64,000 bases of DNA from Cristatella mucedo (Eukaryota > Bryozoa > Phylactolaemata > Cristatellidae): positions 621,001 through 685,000 of the forward strand of contig WPIO01000041.1 in NCBI GenBank assembly GCA_009760855.2. The letters are read 5' to 3'. The notes under the pieces are model-generated. The model had not been told where the DNA came from. It saw only the letters and a program-made list of their open reading frames with translations, and searched no databases. A program made the translations under genes and the position numbers. Below, piece after piece: positions 47,858-58,004 of this stretch (positions are counted from its first letter, which is position 1; every line of letters starts with the position of its first letter).

Positions 47858-47858
<1 letters not shown>
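40277..47858 (+). CDS. prohormone-4-like neuropeptide precursor with one LDLa domain, three coding exons
   Basis: Secreted neuropeptide precursor of the insect prohormone-4 (idlsrf-like) type; the receptor and function of the family are little known. Exons 40277-40490, 42702-42836 and 47539-47858 join in phase 1 at both introns (2211 and 4702 nt) and give 669 nt, 222 residues plus TAG. Residues 1-32 are a signal peptide with core VAIFSLMLLTLQLLLTAALA. Residues about 33-71 form a short pro-region with two KR sites. Residues about 75-114 form an LDL-receptor class A domain with six Cys and the acidic DC.D..DED calcium site. The remaining about 106 residues (TDFEELLASEARWMVPAFF to SWDNVKYAFGSLLASGFL) are the conserved C-terminal domain of the family. 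Cys-Lys-Ser-Val plus ECI at the domain start, and VCTA at its end, are diagnostic for prohormone-4 as I know it. The IDLSRF peptide itself is not visible. Confidence 0.88.
41640..42052. repeat. (CA)n-rich satellite in prohormone-4 intron 1
   Basis: Imperfect CAC/ACACCTACGC-type units, then a purer CA run from 41968. Confidence 0.9.
42155..42161 (+). promoter_or_regulatory. possible second TATA box inside prohormone-4 intron 1
   Basis: TATAAAG in a CpG-rich segment 547 bp before the LDLa exon. It could drive an alternative transcript, but no signal-peptide ORF follows; the ATG at 42206 opens an unrelated Pro/Ala-rich frame. Confidence 0.2.
42702..42836 (+). CDS. prohormone-4-like coding exon 2, LDL-receptor class A domain
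   Basis: The acceptor CTTTACAG ends at 42701 and the donor CCT/GTGAGC is at 42837. The exon encodes EFNNC, then PFPCKSVKECISLKLLCDG, then KSDCSDAWDEDDSVCTA. That gives six cysteines in LDLa order, with Asp/Glu at the calcium-binding positions (DG, D in SDC.D, DED). The exon enters and leaves in phase 1, so it is a symmetric module. The CpG-rich intron end before it contains CCG/CGG runs. Confidence 0.9.
43235..43830 (+). mobile_element. LINE family B 3' fragment in prohormone-4 intron 2
   Basis: Matches the C-terminal ORF and 3' end of the copy at 56.5-57.9 kb, read in the plus direction: CACCTGTTTCAGCCTCATCG, TGGACAACAAATTAACAATT, CGAATGCATACTGAAAGCCG, ending GAGCTACAGGCGGAGATGCA. Decayed. 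Confidence 0.72.
44461..44600 (-). mobile_element. LINE A tail with an internal (CT)n expansion
   Basis: AATAACAATAATGCACTTGA, then AGCACCCTCAGAGAACTCAA, then a (CT)n run at 44517-44563 in the place of the normal TCTCTTTC, then TAGGCGCTTTACGTTTGCTG. It lies in prohormone-4 intron 2. Confidence 0.82.
44985..45078 (-). mobile_element. LINE A tail-only insertion, minus strand
   Basis: ATAATAATAATATAATAATA, then TTGCACTTGATAAAGCGCCC, then CAGAGAACTTAATCTCTTTC and TAGGCGCTTTACATTTGCTA; near consensus, with no body. Confidence 0.78.
45665..45795. repeat. minisatellite, GAAGGTGAAG units, in prohormone-4 intron 2
   Basis: GCAGCGAAGGTGAAGGTGAA units, four to five copies with one spacer at 45745-45775. 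Confidence 0.88.
46855..47100 (+). mobile_element. LINE family A internal fragment
   Basis: GTCAAGTCTGCTAACTTTCA, then GCACAGCATTGCTAAAATTC and CATGCATTTGTAGCATCCCG match the RT thumb region of other copies; both ends are truncated. In prohormone-4 intron 2. Confidence 0.65.
47539..47858 (+). CDS. prohormone-4-like terminal exon, conserved C-terminal domain
   Basis: The acceptor CTTTATCAG ends at 47538; AC completes a Tyr codon with the T of the previous exon. Translation starts YQRLPVTDFEELLASEARW, continues with a helical region (DDLRRLAHLLVVSRTADEF) and ends with ALLQLGMPAASWDNVKYAFG and ASGFL, TAG at 47856-47858. In insect prohormone-4 the part after the LDLa domain also ends in a GI/M...DVKFFFEKL..(S/T)GFL-like block, as I recall. 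The exon is extremely GC-rich, and a (CGG)n run begins right after the stop. Confidence 0.88.
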
Positions 47859-47904
<46 letters not shown>

Positions 47905-47969
47905 ACGCGCAGCTGCTCCCCTCCCCTCCCCTCACCCAACCCGCGCCGCCGCCGCCGCCGCCGCCGCGG
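47859..47969. repeat. (CGG)n then (CCG)n after the prohormone-4 stop
   Basis: About 14 GGC units (47861-47903), then a 40-nt C-rich spacer, then about eight CCG units (47944-47968). In RNA these can pair as an all-GC stem. Confidence 0.9.
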
Positions 47970-48880
47970 AATCGCAGAGCGGCGGCGCCGGGCGCTCGCG
48001 CCGCTCTGCGACGTCGACCGACGGTGCCGTACGTCGCTCGCCGTTCGCCGCGCGACCTCGCTCGGCTCGCGGTCGGCCGGACCGGGCCGCCGGGCCGCAT
48101 TCGCCGGTCGCTAGTCGCCGGGCCCACGCGGCAGCGGCCAGCGACGATTCGACAGCAGCGCGAGGCGAAGTGAACGAACGCGCCGCGCTGCCGCCTGCTC
48201 TGCGGCAGCGCGCGTCCCGGCGCGGCAGCGCGCGCGTCCTGGCGCGGATCGCGTCTCCGGAGTGGGCGAGCTGAGCGTTGGAGCGGCCTCGCCGCCGCGA
48301 CCTCTCCTTTCGCGGGCGGCGCTCGGCATCCGTCTGTCTCGGAAGAGATGCTTGTGCGCTTCTGAGTAGCAATAATTAGGAAGCATCGCAATCCGCTAAC
48401 ACTCGCTCTCGGCTGCTGCGAGATTGGCAGTTTTCGTCTATTTACGTTGGCGCTTCGGCGAAGAACGCTGAGCGCCAGGCAGCGCTGGCGGCGGCGGCGA
48501 CACGCAGTCCGCAAGGTCCGGACGACGCCGCGCCTCCCTCGTTCGTTAGCCTCGCGAACAACTCGACTCGACCGGCCGCAGCCTCCACCGTCGCGATGCG
48601 GCGGCTGCGGCCGGTCGCGAGCGAGCGAGGCTCGCTCGCGCGGCGGAAAGCCCGTGCTCGTTTGCACTCCGTGCGCGCGCCCGACGGAGTCGGTGGCGGT
48701 GTGAACTGGGTCGGTCGGCTGACTTGGCTATCGCTCGACAAGCCGTCGCTAGGATGTGCTTGCTGGCCGCGCCGGCGGCGCATTCGGCTTTCTCGCCGCC
48801 GCTGTGCGTAGCGATACTCTCCGTCGTGATCGAGGCGCAAGGCGAAGTGACAATACTGCAAGCAACCAGACGTATAAATA
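47970..48880. other. CpG-rich region after the prohormone-4 stop
   Basis: Probably 3' UTR and/or an independent CpG island; no AATAAA found near the stop. A long antisense frame over this region and the terminal exon is a compositional shadow. Confidence 0.45.
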
Positions 48881-49129
<249 letters not shown>

Positions 49130-49130
<1 letters not shown>

Positions 49131-49235
49131 CGGGCGATGGCGCCTTATGTGTGCTGCAAGGCGCGAGCTCACGACCTATGTCGTCTAGGTCGAACACCTG
49201 ACCCCTGACCCCTGAGCCTAATCCAGTGAAGGCAA
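49130..49235 (-). mobile_element. tRNA-derived element with (AT)n tail, second SINE type
   Basis: The (AT)n run is followed by GCGGGCGATGGCGCCTTATG, then GCGCGAGCTCACGACCTATG (B-box-like on the minus strand) and the A-box side CACCTGACCCCTGACCCCTG. Its tail differs from the LINE A-type SINE. Confidence 0.4.
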
Positions 49236-49383
49236 AGCGCGATAGCATCGAACGAATGGCGGCAAACTGGGCCAAGCTGCTTACGACAGCAGCAGGCCAG
49301 TGGCGCTGAGAGAAGGCGTATTGCTCCGTCTTCTTACTACCTTACTACTTCATCTTCGTCTACTACATCTTCGCTGAAGGCAG

Positions 49384-49517
49384 TGCTGGTAGCCCAGCGA
49401 GAGCCTCCAAAATGAAGGCGTACAGCCTTCTTCAAGGCGAGAGTTCAATGTCAGAGCCTTCAACCCGAGCTCGGCATTCGATTGATCTCCCTAGCCCTCC
49501 TCCCTCTACACGCCCCC
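49384..49517 (+). CDS. candidate orphan internal exon, unknown protein
   Basis: A long pyrimidine-rich tract (49326-49373) precedes AAGGCAG, and CGCCCCC/GTAAGTG gives a good donor at 49518. The 134 nt between are open in one frame (one base, 44 codons, one base). They encode a Ser/Pro/Arg-rich segment containing KMKAYSLLQGESSMSEPS, then HSIDLPSPPPSTRP. I do not recognise it. It lies downstream of the prohormone-4 stop and needs partner exons outside or elsewhere in the window. Confidence 0.25.
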
Positions 49518-50634
49518 GTAAGTGTGCAGCCATTACTTAAGCCTGACCGGCAAGGAAAGCTTCAGCACATCCCCCTCCTCCCAATCAGGAGTACTCTGCC
49601 TCCGGGCCTCACCGACGCTTGCACGCCGAGGGAGTCACTCGGCGAAAGAATGATGTCACCCATCAGATCAATGGGGCCTCGGACCGCTAATGCCGATCGA
49701 GCGAACATATTAGGTTAGTCGCAGGAAATATTGCGCGCTATTTATAGACTTAGTCGTAGTCTCGGCGCCGCGGTATCGAACTACTCACGTCAGCCGCGAG
49801 TTTGCGCTGTGTGAACTCGTGCGATTGCGGAAATATCCGCCTCGTCCCGGAAACCGACCTGCCGGTCGGCCCCTGCCCCTCCCCCGGAAGTCATCTCGAT
49901 GACTTCTGCGGCGATACCGATATTCGCTCCACAGGGCTCAGCTGTGCCGACGTAGATGCAGCCATCTAATCGCCCGGCGAGGTACCAGCGAGAGGAGATA
50001 TTTTTAGAACTAATGTACGTAAGCGACACAAAAATCTCACAACCTGAGCTTGTCATCACTGAAATACGATGCAATATAATATAGTATGCTGATATGATAA
50101 AATAATATATTGCACATAATATACATATATATATATATATATTTGTATGTATAATGACATTGTTATATATGTATATTTGTGTATATTATATATATATAAT
50201 TTATAATATATGATATAATGCAGTACATGATATAGTATACTGATGGAGCTAGCCCCTCGAAGCCCGAAAAGCAAGTCGCAGGTCGCAGGTCGCAGGCCTC
50301 GTTCGATGCGCGCGGGTATTTCGACTTCAGCAGAGCGCGGCAGCAATAGAGAGTGTCCAGTGGCTCCACAAGTTCAAAGTAAAATCGAGCATTTTGAAGC
50401 CCAGAAAGCAAATCGGCTGCCTAGCATTTCAGAAGTCCAGTTGGATTATGGAACGTTTGGTTCCTTATTGACTGAAATTCAGGAACCGGTAGTACTCTCT
50501 TGCACTTTTATAATCTAGCTGGTGTAAGATGGCAACGTTTTAGCGTCGCGTGTGCATCGTAGTGGCTCAGCAACCGCTATGCGGTGCATTTTTTGATTGC
50601 AGTTCCGGCTTGTCCTTGCCAAGTAGTTGGTAGC

Positions 50635-50715
50635 CCAGGATTGGGCAATTCAACGGTGACTCTCTCACGACGACTCAGATCTTGGGTTTGAGTCCTGGAG
50701 CAACAGTTTCTTTCT
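50635..50715 (+). mobile_element. tRNA-like segment, possible SINE head
   Basis: TAGCCCAGGATTGG resembles an A-box region and GGGTTTGAGTCC is one base from a B-box. The arms do not fold into a functional tRNA, so a SINE remnant is more likely than a tRNA gene. Confidence 0.3.
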
Positions 50716-50934
50716 TGCCAACTGCACTTGTGATTTATAGCCGCTAAGGCTCTCTGTAGCTCCGCTGCGGTGGACGATGCGGTTGAATCAGGCGAATTCT
50801 AATCATTTGCTGTTTATTCTTACATTGGATTCTGGGTTTTTAAAAATGGGAGGTAGAAAGAATCTCACTGAATATGCTCTTTTGTAAAGAGCACTTTCAA
50901 AAACAAGTACGCCCTCTGTTTAACCTCAGGCCGA

Positions 50935-51520
50935 GCTGCTGTTTAATGTAATGTATCTCCGCCTATAACTGCCCCGAAGACTAAGTGGGTGTTACACAGA
51001 CGAGTTCTATAGCTCACACTAACCCAATTCACTTCCACTATGCATGCGAGAGCTAACAGCCTTTATCTCGCCTAACAAAGAGAAAATGAGACTCATCACT
51101 GAGTCAGTAGGGCAGTTTATGAACTGAGCTGCGGCAGCAAGTAGCAAGTAAGTGGCAGCTCAGGACGGGTATAAAGGATGTGTGACCGTTGGCTGCAGGT
51201 GAATAGATTTCGTAGCGTCTGAATTGTGGAAGTGATTTCCACAGTCTAGAACTGGCAGAGCAAAAGCTTTTGTCCTAACTGTCTTTGGGCCCATGAATAC
51301 AATAGCTAATTTATTGTCCGTCGAGAACCTAAGGAAACAAGGAGACTGAACTGGTGCGATGGTATAGCTAGATATGAAAGAGCCAACCTGTTGCAGGCCT
51401 TGTGAGTCACCATAAGAAACTTGTTGCCTTTGATCAAAGAGGAACAGTCGCAACCCCTTCATTAAAGGAGACATGTGGCTGAACCAAAGCTATGTTAATT
51501 TGACTATCGGCCATATTTAT
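50935..51520 (-). mobile_element. LINE family B 3' fragment
   Basis: The 3' end GTATCTCCGCCTATAACTGC and the C-terminal ORF block (GAATTGTGGAAGTGATTTCC, AATTTATTGTCCGTCGAGAA) align with the 56.5-57.0 kb copy. Stops and a short deletion are present. Confidence 0.72.
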
Positions 51521-51604
51521 CACCAACTCCAGTGGCCTAATGGGTTTTCCAGTTAACTCAGCCACCGTTGAATTGCATTAATTTAGCCTCGATAGAGCCA
51601 GGTG

Positions 51605-51960
51605 CTAGTTAAATGCTTGCGAGCTACCGTGATAGAGAGTCCTAAGTCTGTTGGCTACCGAATGTGTACCGAAAGCCGCTTAGGCGTTGAGTGTGCTATA
51701 CAAAACTCTCCTTCCTAACACCCACGTAGTCATTATGGCTTTTGGAGCTACAAACTGAGATACATCAATACAAAAAATAATCTTATGCAATGGTCTGGTG
51801 TTATGGCTAGCAGTGGAGACCGTCAATAGGCACGCACGATCAGACCTAATATCCATATTCATAACAGCCGGTGAAACTAAGGCTGAACATGCATGTTCGC
51901 AGCAATCGGCGAATGTAAGGGCCATTCGGGGCTTGATAGGGGCAGCTGGAAGTGTCTACG
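51605..51960 (-). mobile_element. LINE family B remnant
   Basis: GTTGGCTACCGAATGTGTAC, then AAAGCCGCTTAGGCGTTGAG and ACACCCACGTAGTCATTATG match the family B 3' UTR; it continues with a piece like the TGGCTAGCTGTAGAGG region near 57240. A second copy adjacent to the previous one. Confidence 0.55.
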
Positions 51961-52135
51961 TGTAAATAGGTACGTCATTTCCTAAGTACTATGGTCGAAC
52001 AACAATCAGATAACTGTAAACAGGTCTTGGCTCAGTCGGTTATTTTTTTATAAACACCAACAGCGAAATCTGTATCAAATTGGACCTTATTCTTTGTCCA
52101 TACGTCTAGAAATAATCGCTCTACCCAGAGAGATC

Positions 52136-52136
<1 letters not shown>

Positions 52137-52225
<89 letters not shown>
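52137..52225. repeat. (AT)n microsatellite, about 88 bp
   Basis: Pure AT dinucleotides. Confidence 0.96.
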
Positions 52226-52227
<2 letters not shown>

Positions 52228-52229
52228 GA

Positions 52230-53095
52230 ATTCGCTTGATCTTGTTTTTTTGTTTGCAGTTAGCCATGCACTGCTGATATTGTATGATAACCGTGTCAAG
52301 ACTACTTTGAAAAAAAAATCTGAAGGCCTTGCATTTTAGGACTCTGCAGCTATGGAGAAATATCGCAGTGTTGCAAGGAACTACTATAGGGGTGCTGATG
52401 TTGTCATGCTAGTGTAGTGTGTGTGTCAAGCGTGTCACGTGTGCGAGCGCTCACGTGTGTCATGCATTATACTCTAGCATCTACCAAGTCTGCAAATAGG
52501 ATCTAGAGTGCAGTGGGATACCTTTTGTCGCAGCCAAACCTAAAGAATAAAATCTGAAGATAAGAATATAATCAATATAAATAATATAATAAATATAAAA
52601 TAATCAAAAGATAAGAAATCTCTAGAAGATCGTGAACCAACCAAGCTTGTGCCTACCGTGAGAATTGCCGCTCTTTTGATTATATTATTTATCTTTTAAT
52701 ATTCAAGAAATTAAGTAAAGGCTTTGCATTGATAAAAGATTTTGGGGAAATTCATGTAGAACTGGCCACATATTGCAGCTACTCTAGCCGCGATGATGCT
52801 GAATAACTTGAGGGGTGCGGAAAATTACTGAAAGTACGCCGAAACTGTGCCAAATTTACAAATCTAGTGAAACTACAAGAGGTATTCAAGACAGGAAGGC
52901 AGAGTTCCTCGATGCAAGCAAAGTATTGTAAATAAGCTGAAGCTGTGAGAAACAGTACATTTTCTACCGGTGAGACTAACTCAAATTCATTAGAAATGGA
53001 AGACAAAATTGGCTACATGATTTCGAGTTACTCTCGGCCCTTAGTGAGAAATGTTGTTCATTTGATAGTACACTCACAACAATTAACAACAAAAA
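52230..53095. other. unassigned AT-rich DNA
   Basis: No gene seen; ATAATATAATAAATATAAAA-type simple sequence at 52565-52620. Confidence 0.4.
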
Positions 53096-53097
53096 AT

Positions 53098-54535
53098 AAT
53101 AATTATAATGCACTTGTTAAAGCGCCCTCAGAGAACTTAATGTCTCTCTAAGCGCTTTACATTTGCTGCAAAGTGAAATGCAATTGAATGGTAGGTAAAA
53201 TCATGCTTGAAAAACGAGCAAAATGAATGATATGGTTAGGGGTGACATGCACAGGGTCAGCATGAAAATTTGGTTACTGGCAGCATGCACAGTGTCAGCA
53301 TGCATAAGCACATCAAGGACTAATCACAGGGACCCACTAAATGCTGTCCTAAATAGGTGGTTTTTAAGTTCCTTTTAAATGTGGTCAGGTCGGGGGGATG
53401 TTCTGACGCCGGTCGGAAGGAAGTCCCAGGCTTTGGGAGCATACGAACTAAATGCACGGTCTCCAAAGGATTTGCGGTTTGTACGAGGTATTGGTAGACT
53501 GTTGGATTCCGAAAAGTGGGTGGTACGATGCTTGGCCTGGTGGGGTAGTATATCTGAGAGATAGGCTGGAGCCATAGAATGAAGGGACCTAAAAGTGAGC
53601 GACAAAACCTTGAAGTCAATCCGTTTCTTGACTGGTAGCCAGTGCAGGTCGGCGAGAAGTGGTGTGATGTGGCAACTGCGACGCTGACGACAGACAAGTC
53701 TAGCTGCAGAGTTTTGCACCAGCTGCAATCGCCTGATCGCTGACATGCTGGTAGGCCAGTAAGCAGTGAGTTGCAGAAGTCGAGACGGGATGTCACGAAT
53801 GCGTGGACTAATTTGGACGTGGTATCCTTATCTAAACAAGCCCGAATTTTAGCAATGTTATGAAGCTGAAAATAGGCAGATTTGACTGTGGAGCTGGTAT
53901 GGTCGTCTAACGAGAGGTCGCTTTGGAATATCAAACCTAGATTTCGAGCTGATTCAACAGGAGATATGCTGGCAGAGCCAATTTTGAGCGTCAGCCTTTC
54001 CAATTTGTGAATCACACTGGGTTTGCCCATAACTAGTAAGTTAGTTTTATCATCGTTTAGTTTAAGAAAATTTTCTGCCATCCATGTGTGGATGTCATCA
54101 ATGCATGCAGCAAGTGAGTTGAGAGAATTCGAGGTGCTCGAAGGCTGGGAGGGATCAAAGCAAAGGTACGACTGATTGTCATCCGCAAAGAAGTGAAAGC
54201 CTAGATTGTGCTTGGCAATCACATCAGCAAGAGGGAGAGTATAAACCGTGAAAAGAACCGGACCTGGCACTGAGCCCTGAGGTACTCCATATTTCAGAGG
54301 TACTTCAGATGATCTTTGTCCATTCACGTCAATACTCTGGAGTCTCCCACTGAGATAGGACCTGAACCACTGCAGAGCAGTGTTAGTGATGCCCAGGCGA
54401 GATGAGAGGTGCTCTAGAAGAACTTTGTGATCAAAGGTATCAAAAGCTGCCAAAAGATCGAGCAAAACAAACAGAGACACTCTACCCATGTCTGCATTCC
54501 TAAGTAGGTCGTTGTATACCCTAAGCAATGCTGAC
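53098..54535 (-). mobile_element. LINE family A copy, long reverse transcriptase frame
   Basis: Minus strand from the tail at 53098 (AATAATTATAATGCACTTGT) to the RT start at 54530 (MLRVYNDLLRNADMGRVSLF). One frame stays open for 402 codons (53320-54528) with LDLLAAFDTFDHKVLLEHL, YGVPQGSVPGPVLFTVYTLP and the catalytic FFADDNQSYLCF. A frameshift near 53745 puts the native C-terminus ([16 protein letters not shown]) in another frame. No endonuclease part; a 5'-truncated copy. Confidence 0.88.
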
Positions 54536-55250
54536 TCATATGCACAGGGTTAGCATGCAAATGCGGTTATTGGCAGCATGCATAGTGTCAGCGCGCATAA
54601 GCACATGAAGGATGAATCACAGGGACCCACTAAACGCTATCCTAACTAGGTGTGTTTTCAAGTTCATTTTAAAATTGGTCAAGTCAGGGGATGTTCTGAC
54701 GCAAGTCGGGAGGAAGTTCCAGGCTTTGGGAGCATACGAATTAAATGCACGGTCTTCAAAGGATTTGAGGTTTGTACGAGGTATTTGTAGACTGTTGGAT
54801 TCCGAAGAGCGGGTGGTACGATACTTGGCCTGTTGGGGGAGTAGACCTAAGAGATAGGCTGGAGCCAAAGAATGAAGTGACCTAAAAGTCAGCGACAAGA
54901 CCTTGAAGTCGATTCGTTGCTTGACTGGTAGCCACTGCAGGTTGGCGAGAAGTGGTGTGATATTACAATGCGACGCTCACGACAGAAAGCTGAGCTGGAG
55001 AGTTTTGCACCAGCTGCAATCGCCTGATTGCACATGCCGGTAGGCCAGTGAGCAATGAGTTGCAGAAGTCGAGACGGGATGTCACGCATGGACCAACTTG
55101 GACGTGGTATTCTTATCTAAACAAGCCCGAATTTTTGTATTTTTGTGCAGCTGAAATAGGCAGAGTTGACTGTGGAGCTGATGTGGTCGTCTAAAGAGAT
55201 GTCACTTTGGAACATCGTTTACTTTTAGAAAATTTGCTGCCATCCATGTG
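54536..55250 (-). mobile_element. LINE family A copy, adjacent in the same orientation
   Basis: Begins in the UTR (ATGCACAGGGTTAGCATGCA) without its own tail and runs through the C-terminal ORF block (54617-54898; RSSESNSLQIPRTNLKSFED) to the region near 55220. Directly abuts the previous copy. Confidence 0.78.
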
Positions 55251-55284
55251 CGGATGTCATGACGCAGGTCGCGAGTAAGTTAAT

Positions 55285-55635
55285 TTGTAAATGTAATACA
55301 TTTGATAAAGCGCCCTCAGCGAACTCAATCTCTTTCTACGTGCTCTACATTTGCTGCACAGCTAGCACGATAAAATGGTTAGTGGTAGCTTGCTCAAAAA
55401 GCGACAAGAATAACGTCGTAAGGGGAGACATGAACAGTGTCAGCCTGCAAATATGGTTATTGGCAGCGTGCACAGTGTCAGCACGCATAAGCACATAAAG
55501 ATTGAATCACCGGGACCCTCTGAATGCTGTGACAAGTAAATGCGTTTGTAGTTTCTTTTTAAATGTGGTCAAATCAGAAGATGTCACGATGCAGGTCGGG
55601 AGTAAGTTACAGGCTTTGAAAGCATACTAATTGGG
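55285..55635 (-). mobile_element. LINE family A 3' end, third copy of the cluster
   Basis: Tail AATACATTTGATAAAGCGCC, then CAGCGAACTCAATCTCTTTC, UTR blocks GTCAGCCTGCAAATATGGTT, and the first part of the ORF end. Confidence 0.75.
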
Positions 55636-55639
55636 TATA

Positions 55640-56510
55640 TACTTTTGAGTAACATACACAACAGGCCGAGCGTATTCATATGGAAAACCTTTTTTGTTAG
55701 CCCGTGATGGGACTTGAACCCGGAAAACTTTCAGATTAGTAATCCTCATATGTACATCATTGTCGGAAAATATGAAACATAATTCTAAGGATTCTAAACG
55801 TCGGGTTCGTTTCCGTTTTCAGTTAACCAACTGTATTTTCGCCGGTATCTCGCCGACAAACATCCAGTAGTGGTAAACTATGGTAAGCAATGAATTACAA
55901 TGGAGACATCCCATCGTGGCACACGCCTCTCTAACTCAATTCACTTAGCTTAGCCTAAACTCGAACTACGACTTTTTTTAGAGACCGTACGTTCAGTTTC
56001 TACGCTCCGGAAGCCTTAAAATCATCAACCATCGATATCGCAATTCATTACTTGTCGTGATTTAAAAGGAAGATGTGAGCATTTGCTTCATCGGGGTGAA
56101 TATTTTTGAAGCGGTAATTGAATGAAGCTTTTGAAAATAAAGGTGACGATACTTTTCATACTAACCCCTAACGAATGAATCAATACAGCAATACATCAAT
56201 ACAGCAATACATCAAGCGTTTTCAATGCACCGTAGATGAAGCAAATCTCATTCTATGCACTTAAGCATATTCTTCAAAGGAATCCCAAACCAGAATAAAA
56301 AATGCCTCTTGTCTACTAAATTTAAAATGCTGCTTAGAATGAGATTTGGTTCCCTTACGGTGTTACGCAAATGTTTAATAATAAGTATTAACAATATTGC
56401 AGTTACAAGTCACACCCATATTTGCTCAGCTACGTAAGTTTTCACATTGAAAAAAGAGTGGTTTTACCGTATTGTTACTAGAAAACAACGGAATTTTAGT
56501 CGGATATGTA
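55640..56510. other. unassigned DNA
   Basis: GCAATACATCAATACA tandem units near 56185-56215 and an ATGTATGTATC run before the LINE B end; nothing else recognised. Confidence 0.4.
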
Positions 56511-56514
56511 TGTA

Positions 56515-57880
56515 TGTATCTCCGTCAGTAACTCCACAAAGTCATAAAGACCATGTGGGTGTTACGCAGGAGAGTTTTGTATAGCGCACTCACAGCCAAA
56601 GCGGCTTTCGGTACGCATTCGGTAGCCAACAGACTTCGTCTCACGCAACAAAGAGAAAGTGGGAAGCATAGCAGAGTCAGGAGAGCAGTTGAGGTAGTGA
56701 GTAGCATAGAAGTAGCAGTTCAGGACCGCTGAAAAAGATGTGCCATAGTCGGCAGTTGGAGAGTTGATGTCGTTGCGTAAGAATTGTGGAAGCGAGTTCC
56801 ACAGTCTAGGACCTGCAGAGCTAAAGCTTCTGTCGCCAACTGTCTTTAAGCGGAGGAATGGGACAGCTAATTTATTGTCCACACAGGACCTGAGGGCGCG
56901 AACAGGCTGAAACTGATGCAGCAGTTCAGCTAGGTATGAAGGAGCCAAGCCGTGGCGGGCCTTGTGGGTCAGCGTAAGAACTTTGCTCTGTATCCTTTGC
57001 TCAACCTGCAACCATCCCAGCTCTTCCAGCAAAGGTGACACGTGCTCAAACCGCTGGGACTTGAAGACCAGCCCTGCAGCCATATTCATAGTCCGCTGTA
57101 GTGGCATAATAGCTTTCTTAGGTAGCCCAGCCAAAAGGGAATTACAATAATCAAGCCGAGACAGAACTAAAGAGCTAGTTAAATTTTTTACAAGCCACTG
57201 TGGGAGACAGCTCCTAATCTTGGATAGGGATCGGATGTGATGGCTAGCTGTAGAGGCAGTCTTCTGAATGAAGCTTTTTAATTTGAGGCAGCTGTCGAAC
57301 ACGACACCTAGATTACGAGCACGTGGTGAAGGTCGCACAATAGCATCACCTATTAGAACAGCAAAGCCTTTTAATCCTGCCACACGCTTAGGGTGTCCTA
57401 TGAGAAGCAGTTCAGTTTTATCGTCATTTAATTTCAGGAAGTTTTCCGACATCCAGGATCGAATATCGGCAAGGCAAGCATTCAGTTTCTCAGTTGCTGC
57501 AGCAGATTCCGACGGTTTAAATGACAAATACAACTGAGTATCGTCAGCATAGAAGTGATATCCTATTCCATGGGCCTTAATCACTTTTCCCAGAGGTTGC
57601 GTATAAATGGAGAACAGCAAGGGACCAAGTACAGACCCTTGAGGGATTCCACAGGTGACCCTTCTCATGTCTGAGACCTGACCCCCACACGACACGGATT
57701 GAACACGATCAGACAAGTAGGATTTAAACCACGCCAGTGCCTCGTCTGCCAGACCGATCGTTGTTCTCAGTCGTTCAAGCAGAACTTCGTGATCAATGGT
57801 GTCGAAGGCAGCGGACAGATCTAGCAGAGCTAAGGCAGTGACATTCCCGTCGTCGTATAATACTATCAATAGTGGTACAA
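56515..57880 (-). mobile_element. LINE family B copy with intact reverse transcriptase frame
   Basis: Minus-strand RT open from about 57870 to 56562 (about 435 codons) with no stop. Blocks: LLDLSAAFDTIDHEVLLERL, CGIPQGSVLGPLLFSIYTQP, catalytic YADDTQLYLSF, SENFLKLNDDKTELLLIG, ARNLGVVFDSCLKLKSF and LSRLDYCNSLLAGLPKKAI. The 3' end is GTTACTGACGGAGATACATA followed by (ATAC)n. It lacks the endonuclease (5' truncated at about 57875). By RT blocks it is CR1/L2-like; it is the least decayed RT in the window. Confidence 0.9.
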
Positions 57881-58004
57881 CGTTTTTATAGGATCCTGAA
57901 AGAACTAAAAATAACTCAATCCACTCGAGATGTACCGAGAATGAAGCATAACAACTGGCCCAATTTCTGTGTGCATTATGATGTAAATGTGATCTCATCC
58001 GGAT

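Noticed and set aside
47456-48667. Minus-strand frame of 403 codons
   Set aside because: It is antisense to the prohormone-4 terminal exon and a CpG-rich block with CGG runs. Low-complexity Arg/Ala composition; GC-rich DNA rarely contains stops.
55690-55760. Minus-strand tRNA-like sequence (GGGTTCAAGTCCC, acceptor-like ACGGGC)
   Set aside because: The T-arm stem pairs at only three positions and no matching 5' acceptor strand is present; at most a tRNA-derived remnant.
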